Under the pieces are notes generated by a model that saw only the letters and a program-made list of their open reading frames with translations, was not told the origin of the DNA and did not search any database. From positions 1-9,851 of the forward strand of contig CAZZCP010000080.1 in the NCBI GenBank assembly GCA_964653235.1: a stretch of DNA of 9,851 bases, read 5' to 3'. The position numbers and the translations under genes were made by a program. Source of the stretch: CAZZCP01 sp964653235. Its GTDB lineage: Bacteria > Bdellovibrionota > Bdellovibrionia > Bdellovibrionales > UBA840. Of the stretch, positions 6,192 to 9,851 are shown one piece after another (the first letter of the stretch is position 1; every line of letters begins with the position of its first letter).

Positions 6192-7022
6192 ATGGGTTTG
6201 AAAAAATATGATTCGCGCTCACCCGGTAAAAGACATCGAATTTCGCTCGATTATAGTGAAATTACGAAATCTACTCCCGAAAAATCTCTAACAGTGTCGA
6301 TCAAAAGAAGTGGTGCCAGAAACAACCGTGGCAGAATCACAATGCGGCATCAAGGCGGTGGTCACAAGAGAAAATATCGTATTATTGATTTTAAGAGGCA
6401 AAAGTTAGAAGTTCCTGCAACAGTGCAATCGATTGAATATGATCCGAATCGAAGTGCTCGAATTGCTCTTTTGTTTTATGCTGATGGAGAAAAAACTTAT
6501 ATCTTGGCTCCTGTGGGCTTGAAAGTTGGCGATAAGGTTCTGTCCAGTAACTCGGCAGATATTAAACCGGGTAACTCTCTAGAGTTAAACAGTATCCCTT
6601 TGGGAACTTTAATTCACAATGTTGAAGTTAATCCTGGCAGCGGTGGGCAATTGGCTCGTGGAGCAGGTGTTGCTGCAACTCTTGTTTCGAAAGAAGGAAA
6701 GTATTGCCAAGTAAGAATGCCTTCAGGCGAGGTCAGATACATTCTTTCAAACTGCAGAGCAAGCATTGGTCAGATTGGGAATACAGACCATGAAAATGTA
6801 AACATTGGTAAAGCGGGTAGAACGCGTTGGAAAGGTATTCGTCCAAGTGTTCGTGGAATGGCTATGAACCCCATTGACCACCCTATGGGTGGTGGAGAAG
6901 GAAGAGGAAAGGGCAATCACCCTCAAACCCCTTGGGGCAAGCCTTGTAAGGGATACAAGACAAGAAAGAACAAAAGAACAGATAAGATGATCGTAAGGCG
7001 TCGTAAGACAAAGAATCGCTAG
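6192..7022 (+). CDS. rplB: 50S ribosomal protein L2
   Basis: This 276-residue protein is full length for L2 (E. coli 273). L2 is a core 23S rRNA-binding protein needed for subunit association and near the peptidyl-transferase centre. Conserved segments are RNNRGRITMRHQGGGHKRKY near residues 44-63, the central PLGTLIHNVE and GSGGQLARGAG blocks, and the C-terminal RGMAMNPIDHPMGGGEGR. His230, matching the His229 of mature E. coli L2 that has been linked to peptidyl transfer, is retained. Two residues later the family usually has His (DHPHGGG), but Met232 is found here. The basic tail KRTDKMIVRRRKTKNR is normal. An SD GGAG (6181-6184) lies 7 nt before the ATG, and the gene starts 2 nt after rplW. 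Confidence 0.98.
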   Translation: MGLKKYDSRSPGKRHRISLDYSEITKSTPEKSLTVSIKRSGARNNRGRITMRHQGGGHKRKYRIIDFKRQKLEVPATVQSIEYDPNRSARIALLFYADGEKTYILAPVGLKVGDKVLSSNSADIKPGNSLELNSIPLGTLIHNVEVNPGSGGQLARGAGVAATLVSKEGKYCQVRMPSGEVRYILSNCRASIGQIGNTDHENVNIGKAGRTRWKGIRPSVRGMAMNPIDHPMGGGEGRGKGNHPQTPWGKPCKGYKTRKNKRTDKMIVRRRKTKNR

Positions 7023-7030
7023 GAGATAAA

Positions 7031-7303
7031 ATGCCGCGTTCGATAAAAAAAGGTCCATTTATTGACCACCATTTGTTAACAAAAATTGAAGCCGCAAAAG
7101 AAAAGGGCGACAACAAAGTTATTAAGACTTGGTCAAGAAGATCAGTGATTATACCCGACGCTGTAGGGATGACTTTCGCTGTTCACAACGGAAAGAAGTT
7201 TGTGCCTGTTTACGTAACCGAAAACATGATTGGCCACAAATTGGGTGAGTTTTCTCCGACTCGTACTTTCTATGGTCACGGCGATAAGAAAGTGAAGAGA
7301 TAG
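7031..7303 (+). CDS. rpsS: 30S ribosomal protein S19
   Basis: This 90-residue protein matches bacterial S19 in length (about 92) and sequence: MPRSIKKGPFIDHHLL at the start, then TWSRRSVIIPDAVGMTFAVH, then GHKLGEFSPTRTFYGHG. S19 lies in the 30S head beside S13 and near the A-site tRNA. The SD AGGAG (7021-7025) overlaps the rplB stop codon TAG and lies 5 nt before the ATG, so translation is likely coupled. Nothing unusual is seen. Confidence 0.97.
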   Translation: MPRSIKKGPFIDHHLLTKIEAAKEKGDNKVIKTWSRRSVIIPDAVGMTFAVHNGKKFVPVYVTENMIGHKLGEFSPTRTFYGHGDKKVKR

Positions 7304-7311
7304 GTGATTTT

Positions 7312-7644
7312 ATGGAAATTAAAGCGAATTTAAAATACGCAAGAATTGGCGCTCAAAAAGCAAGACTGGTTGCAGATCTTGTTCGTAATAAAAATGTGAA
7401 TGAGGCGATTCAAATTCTCAGTATGAACAAAAGAAAAGGTGCCTTACTTTTAAAGAAGCTTTTAGAGTCTGCTGTAGCCAATGCGGAACAAAAGAAAACG
7501 GTAGATATCGATAACTTGTATGTAAAGAGTATTTCTGTTGACCAGGGTCCGATCTTAAAAAGATGGCGCCCGCGAGCGCAAGGAAGAGCCACTTCCTTCA
7601 ACCGTAAGCAGAGTCATTTTAACTTAGTGTTGGATGAGAGGTAA
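7312..7644 (+). CDS. rplV: 50S ribosomal protein L22
   Basis: This 110-residue protein is the normal length for L22 (E. coli 110). Helical N-terminal segments (ARIGAQKARLVADLVRNK) are followed by LLKKLLESAVANAEQ. The long beta-hairpin near residues 79-102 (GPILKRWRPRAQGRATSFN, then RKQSH) forms part of the exit-tunnel wall opposite L4 and is a macrolide-resistance hot spot. The SD AGGTGA (7302-7307) overlaps the rpsS stop and lies 4 nt before the ATG. The sequence is ordinary for the family; no insertion or deletion in the hairpin is evident. Confidence 0.97.
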   Translation: MEIKANLKYARIGAQKARLVADLVRNKNVNEAIQILSMNKRKGALLLKKLLESAVANAEQKKTVDIDNLYVKSISVDQGPILKRWRPRAQGRATSFNRKQSHFNLVLDER

Positions 7645-7647
7645 TTT

Positions 7648-8310
7648 GTGGGACAGAAGGTTAATCCGGTAGGTTTAAGAGTTGGAGTCAATAAAACTTG
7701 GTCATCCCGTTGGTATGCAAAAGGGCAACAATATGCTGATCAGCTACACGAAGACTTCAAATTGCGCAAATACCTCAAAAAGAAGCTAAAGCATGCAGGT
7801 GTTTCTTCGATTGAATTAGAGAGAGCTGCAAACAAAGTAAAAGTGATTATTTCTACGGCTCGACCAGGTGTTGTGATTGGTAAAAAAGGTGCGGGTATTG
7901 ATACTCTAAAGGCGGAAGTTCAAAAACAGACTGACTCTGAAGTCTTTTTGAACATACAAGAGATTCGCAAATCAGAGATGGATGCTCAATTGGTTGCTGA
8001 TAATATTGCCCAGCAACTCGAGCGTCGTATGTCTTGGAGACGTGTTTTAAAGAAGGCAATCGCTGCTGCAATTCGAAGTGGAGTAGGTGGGATTAAAGTT
8101 CAAGTAGGCGGTCGTTTAGATGGTGCCGACATTGCAAGAACTGAGTGGTATACAGAAAAATCTGTACCTCTCCATACTCTTAGAGCAGATATTGACTATG
8201 GTACTTCTGAAGCCCTAACCACATATGGTTTGATTGGTGTGAAAGTTTGGATTTATAAAGGTGATATTTTGCCTACTAAGCCAGGGGAGGTTGTACGTGC
8301 TCAGTCCTAA
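7648..8310 (+). CDS. rpsC: 30S ribosomal protein S3
   Basis: This 220-residue protein starts at GTG 7648 with SD GAGAGG (7636-7641) 6 nt upstream. It has the family opening MGQKVNPVGLRVG. The KH RNA-binding domain carries the GxxG motif as GKKG at residues 78-81. Arg131, Arg132 and Lys135, the residues tied to mRNA helicase activity at the entry tunnel in E. coli, are all conserved here (SWRRVLKK). The C-terminal domain has the usual ADIARTEWYTEKSVPLHTLR and YGLIGVKVWIYKGD. S3 forms the mRNA entry channel with S4 and S5. The gene starts 3 nt after rplV, and its last 14 nt overlap rplP. The C-terminus is a little shorter than E. coli S3 (233). Confidence 0.97.
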   Translation: MGQKVNPVGLRVGVNKTWSSRWYAKGQQYADQLHEDFKLRKYLKKKLKHAGVSSIELERAANKVKVIISTARPGVVIGKKGAGIDTLKAEVQKQTDSEVFLNIQEIRKSEMDAQLVADNIAQQLERRMSWRRVLKKAIAAAIRSGVGGIKVQVGGRLDGADIARTEWYTEKSVPLHTLRADIDYGTSEALTTYGLIGVKVWIYKGDILPTKPGEVVRAQS

Positions 8311-8713
8311 AAGAGTAAAATGGCGTAAACCGCATAAAGGAAAAATCAAAGGCTTTGCTTACAAAGGCTCTAGCATTGATTTTGGTGACTTCGCACTGCA
8401 AGCCACAAGCTCAGGCAGAATTACTTCTCGGCAAATTGAATCTGGACGTATTGCTATATCACGATACGTAAAAAGAGGTGGTAAACTTTGGATTCGAATT
8501 TTTCCAGATCGTTCTATCACCAAAAAAGCTGCTGAGACTCGTATGGGTAGTGGTAAAGGAAATCCAGAATACTGGGCTGCCTTTGTGAAGCCTGGCAGAA
8601 TATTGTTTGAAATTAATGGTGTTACCAAAGAGCAGGCCGAAGAGGCTTTTCGTCTTGCTGGCCATAAATTACCTGTGAAGGTTAAGTTTTTGGCAAAGGA
8701 GAATCAGCTGTGA
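8297..8713 (+). CDS. rplP: 50S ribosomal protein L16
   Basis: This 138-residue protein starts at GTG 8297, 6 nt after a strong GGGGAGG SD (8284-8290), giving the family N-terminus MLSPKRVKWRKPHKG. An upstream in-frame ATG at 8261 would add 12 unrelated residues and has no SD. L16 sits near the A site of the 50S subunit and helps place aminoacyl-tRNA. Conserved blocks are GRITSRQIESGRIAISRYVKR, WIRIFPDRSITKK and TRMGSGKGNPEYWAAFVKPG. Arg82 corresponds to E. coli Arg81, the residue hydroxylated by the oxygenase RoxA/YcfD. The start overlaps the end of rpsC by 14 nt and the stop overlaps the rpmC start by 4 nt, implying tight translational coupling on both sides. Confidence 0.96.
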   Translation: MLSPKRVKWRKPHKGKIKGFAYKGSSIDFGDFALQATSSGRITSRQIESGRIAISRYVKRGGKLWIRIFPDRSITKKAAETRMGSGKGNPEYWAAFVKPGRILFEINGVTKEQAEEAFRLAGHKLPVKVKFLAKENQL

Positions 8714-8901
8714 AATTTGAAGATGTTCGTGGCTTAACTGTAGAAGAGTTAAAAAAGAAGAATATTGATTTGCGTAGCAATCTTTTTGACTTGAAAATGA
8801 AGAATTCCCTAGGACAACTTGGGAATCCAATGGAAATTCGTAACTTGCGCCGAGATGTAGCGAGAGTACAGACAGCCTTGCGTGAAAAGTTGTCAAAGTA
8901 G
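8710..8901 (+). CDS. rpmC: 50S ribosomal protein L29
   Basis: This 63-residue protein is the normal size for L29. It consists of two predicted helices with the usual motifs: MKFEDVRGLTVEELKKK, LRSNLFDLKMKNSLGQLGNP and IRNLRRDVARVQTALREK. L29 packs against L23 at the tunnel exit. Translation starts at GTG 8710, which overlaps the rplP stop as GTGA. A strong AAAGGAG SD (8695-8701) lies 8 nt upstream. Confidence 0.95.
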   Translation: MKFEDVRGLTVEELKKKNIDLRSNLFDLKMKNSLGQLGNPMEIRNLRRDVARVQTALREKLSK

Positions 8902-8908
8902 GTGAATG

Positions 8909-9184
8909 ATGAGTGATGCAAAGATTGATAAAAGAGGAAGAACCAACGAACTTACCGGAATTGTGGTTAGTAACAAAATGGATAAGACCATTACTGTAAA
9001 AGTATTGCGATTGGTTAAGCATCCCAAGTATTTGAAGTATTATAGAAAAACTTCGACTTTGAAGGCTCACGACGCTGATAACTCAGCTCGTATTGGCGAC
9101 CGTGTTTTGGTTTCTGAAACTCGTCCATTGAGCAAAACAAAACGTTGGAAGTTAAAGAAAATTATTGAAGCAGCCAAGATCTAG
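8909..9184 (+). CDS. rpsQ: 30S ribosomal protein S17
   Basis: This is a 91-residue (or 92-residue) S17 with the family core ELTGIVVSNKMDKTITVKV, HPKYLKYYRKTSTLKAHD and IGDRVLVSETRPLSKTKRW. S17 is an OB-fold protein that binds 16S rRNA helix 11 early in 30S assembly. Two ATG codons stand in tandem at 8906 and 8909. The SD AGGTG (8900-8904), which overlaps the rpmC stop, touches the first one almost directly, so the second is preferred, though either is possible. The first dozen or so residues (SDAKIDKRGRTN) are a little longer than in E. coli S17 (84 residues), as in many bacteria. Confidence 0.95.
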   Translation: MSDAKIDKRGRTNELTGIVVSNKMDKTITVKVLRLVKHPKYLKYYRKTSTLKAHDADNSARIGDRVLVSETRPLSKTKRWKLKKIIEAAKI

Positions 9185-9193
9185 GAGATCGAA

Positions 9194-9562
9194 ATGATAC
9201 AGATGCAAACTCGCTTGCGAGTCGCCGACAATTCAGGAGCTAAAGAAGTACAATGTATCAAAGTACTTGGTGGATCTAAGCGTAGAACCGCTTCGATCGG
9301 AGATATAATCGTTGTCTCGGTTAAGGATGCGCTTCCAAACTCAAAAGTGAAAAAGGGCGATGTAGCTAAAGCTGTAATTGTTAGAACTAAACATAAAGTG
9401 GCAAGACCCGATGGCAGCTGGATTCGTTTTGACGACAACTCCGCTGTTTTGATTAAGCCAGATAAAGAGCCTGTTGGTACTCGTATTTTTGGACCTGTAG
9501 CAAGAGAGTTAAGAGCGAAGAGATTTGTGAAAATTATTTCTCTCGCACCAGAGGTTCTGTAA
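9194..9562 (+). CDS. rplN: 50S ribosomal protein L14
   Basis: This 122-residue protein is exactly the usual L14 length. It has MIQMQTRLRVADNSGAKE at the start, then CIKVLGGSKRRTASIGDIIV, SWIRFDDNSAVLI, and the ending RELRAKRFVKIISLAPEVL. L14 forms part of the intersubunit bridge region and is the binding site for the silencing factor RsfS. The SD AGGAG (9183-9187) overlaps the rpsQ stop and lies 6 nt before the ATG. L14 conventionally opens the spc operon and is followed by rplX (L24). Here its TAA is followed directly by the SD and start of rplE; no L24 coding sequence is present. Confidence 0.98.
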   Translation: MIQMQTRLRVADNSGAKEVQCIKVLGGSKRRTASIGDIIVVSVKDALPNSKVKKGDVAKAVIVRTKHKVARPDGSWIRFDDNSAVLIKPDKEPVGTRIFGPVARELRAKRFVKIISLAPEVL

Positions 9563-9572
9563 GGAGACGACT

Positions 9573-9851
9573 GTGGAAAGTCAAATGAAGAAAAAATACA
9601 ATGATTCTATTCCGTCACTACAAAAAACTTTGGGTATAAAAAATATTATGGAAGTCCCAAAGATTGAAAAAGTGGTTATCAATGTAAGTGCTGGAAGAGA
9701 GGCTGTTGCCAATTCGAAAGTTGTAAATAGCATTGTTGATGAAATAGGTGCTATCGCCGGTCAAAAGCCTGTTGTAACACGAGCAAAAAAGGCGATTTCA
9801 AATTTTAAATTGCGCGAGGGTATGGCTATTGGTTGCAGTGTGACTCTTCGA
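9573..9851 (+). CDS. rplE: 50S ribosomal protein L5, N-terminal part (runs off window end)
   Basis: The frame is open from GTG 9573 to the window end and encodes the first 93 residues of L5 (about 180 in full). The start is chosen from an AAGGAG SD (9561-9566) 6 nt upstream that overlaps the rplN stop; an in-frame ATG at 9585 would remove four residues but lacks a good SD. Recognisable L5 blocks are NIMEVPKIEKVVINVSAG, AIAGQKPVVTRAKKAISNFK and REGMAIGCSVTLR. L5 binds 5S rRNA with L18 and contacts S13 in an intersubunit bridge. It follows rplN with a 10-nt gap; the usual intervening rplX is absent. Confidence 0.96.
   Translation, partial: MESQMKKKYNDSIPSLQKTLGIKNIMEVPKIEKVVINVSAGREAVANSKVVNSIVDEIGAIAGQKPVVTRAKKAISNFKLREGMAIGCSVTLR

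Noticed and set aside
8261..8296. ATG at 8261 as the start of rplP
   Set aside because: It adds 12 residues not found in L16 and deepens the overlap with rpsC; GTG 8297 has a GGGGAGG SD at 6 nt and gives the standard N-terminus.
8669..9070. A 133-codon minus-strand frame across rpmC and rpsQ
   Set aside because: It runs opposite two certain ribosomal-protein genes, its sequence is Ser/Leu/His-rich without family features, and its position is explained by the codon use of the real genes.
1..9851. Mobile element, CRISPR array, tRNA/rRNA gene, toxin-antitoxin or defence genes
   Set aside because: Almost the whole window is accounted for by well-recognised ribosomal-protein genes, fusA and pgi; the two gaps (107 and 174 nt) are too short and show no such features. 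No direct-repeat array, terminal inverted repeats or transposase was seen.

Overview
This window is a bacterial ribosomal-protein super-cluster (str, then S10, then the start of spc), read entirely on the + strand. The gene order is rpsL (3' part), rpsG, fusA, pgi, rpsJ, rplC, rplD, rplW, rplB, rpsS, rplV, rpsC, rplP, rpmC, rpsQ, rplN, rplE (5' part). The protein sequences are bacterial. The base composition is moderately AT-rich, by eye a little over 40% GC. Several details (a phosphoglucose isomerase gene after fusA, no tuf, an acidic N-terminal tail on L3, a divergent EF-G domain IV) suggest a non-model, proteobacteria-like lineage. Bdellovibrionota/Oligoflexia is one guess, but the window alone cannot fix the taxonomy.

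Region 1 (1-787): the end of rpsL and all of rpsG, 3 nt apart, followed by a convincing intrinsic terminator (754-787). Region 2 (788-4070): fusA (EF-G) and pgi (glucose-6-phosphate isomerase), which overlap by one base (TGATG) and are probably translationally coupled. A short space (788-834) holds at most a weak promoter and no good Shine-Dalgarno (SD) sequence for fusA. Region 3 (4071-4244): a 174-nt non-coding leader before rpsJ with a compact GC hairpin and AT-rich promoter-like stretches. Region 4 (4245-9851): a tightly packed S10/spc operon whose genes are spaced by 12 nt or less or overlap, most with clear SD sites, several of them built into the preceding stop codon. GTG starts are used for rplC, rpsC, rplP, rpmC and rplE.

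The gene products act together. S12, S7, S10, S19, S3 and S17 build the 30S subunit. L3, L4, L23, L2, L22, L16, L29, L14 and L5 build the 50S subunit, including the peptidyl-transferase surroundings (L2, L3, L4, L16) and the exit tunnel (L4, L22, L23, L29). EF-G drives translocation on the finished ribosome. Pgi is the metabolic outsider.

Most of the window is conventional, and I see no defence system, mobile element, CRISPR array or RNA gene. The points worth a second look are the absence of rplX (L24) from its nearly invariant place between rplN and rplE, the pgi insertion coupled to fusA where tuf often sits, the altered tip loops of EF-G domain IV, the terminator that splits rpsLG from fusA, and the acidic N-terminal extension of L3.
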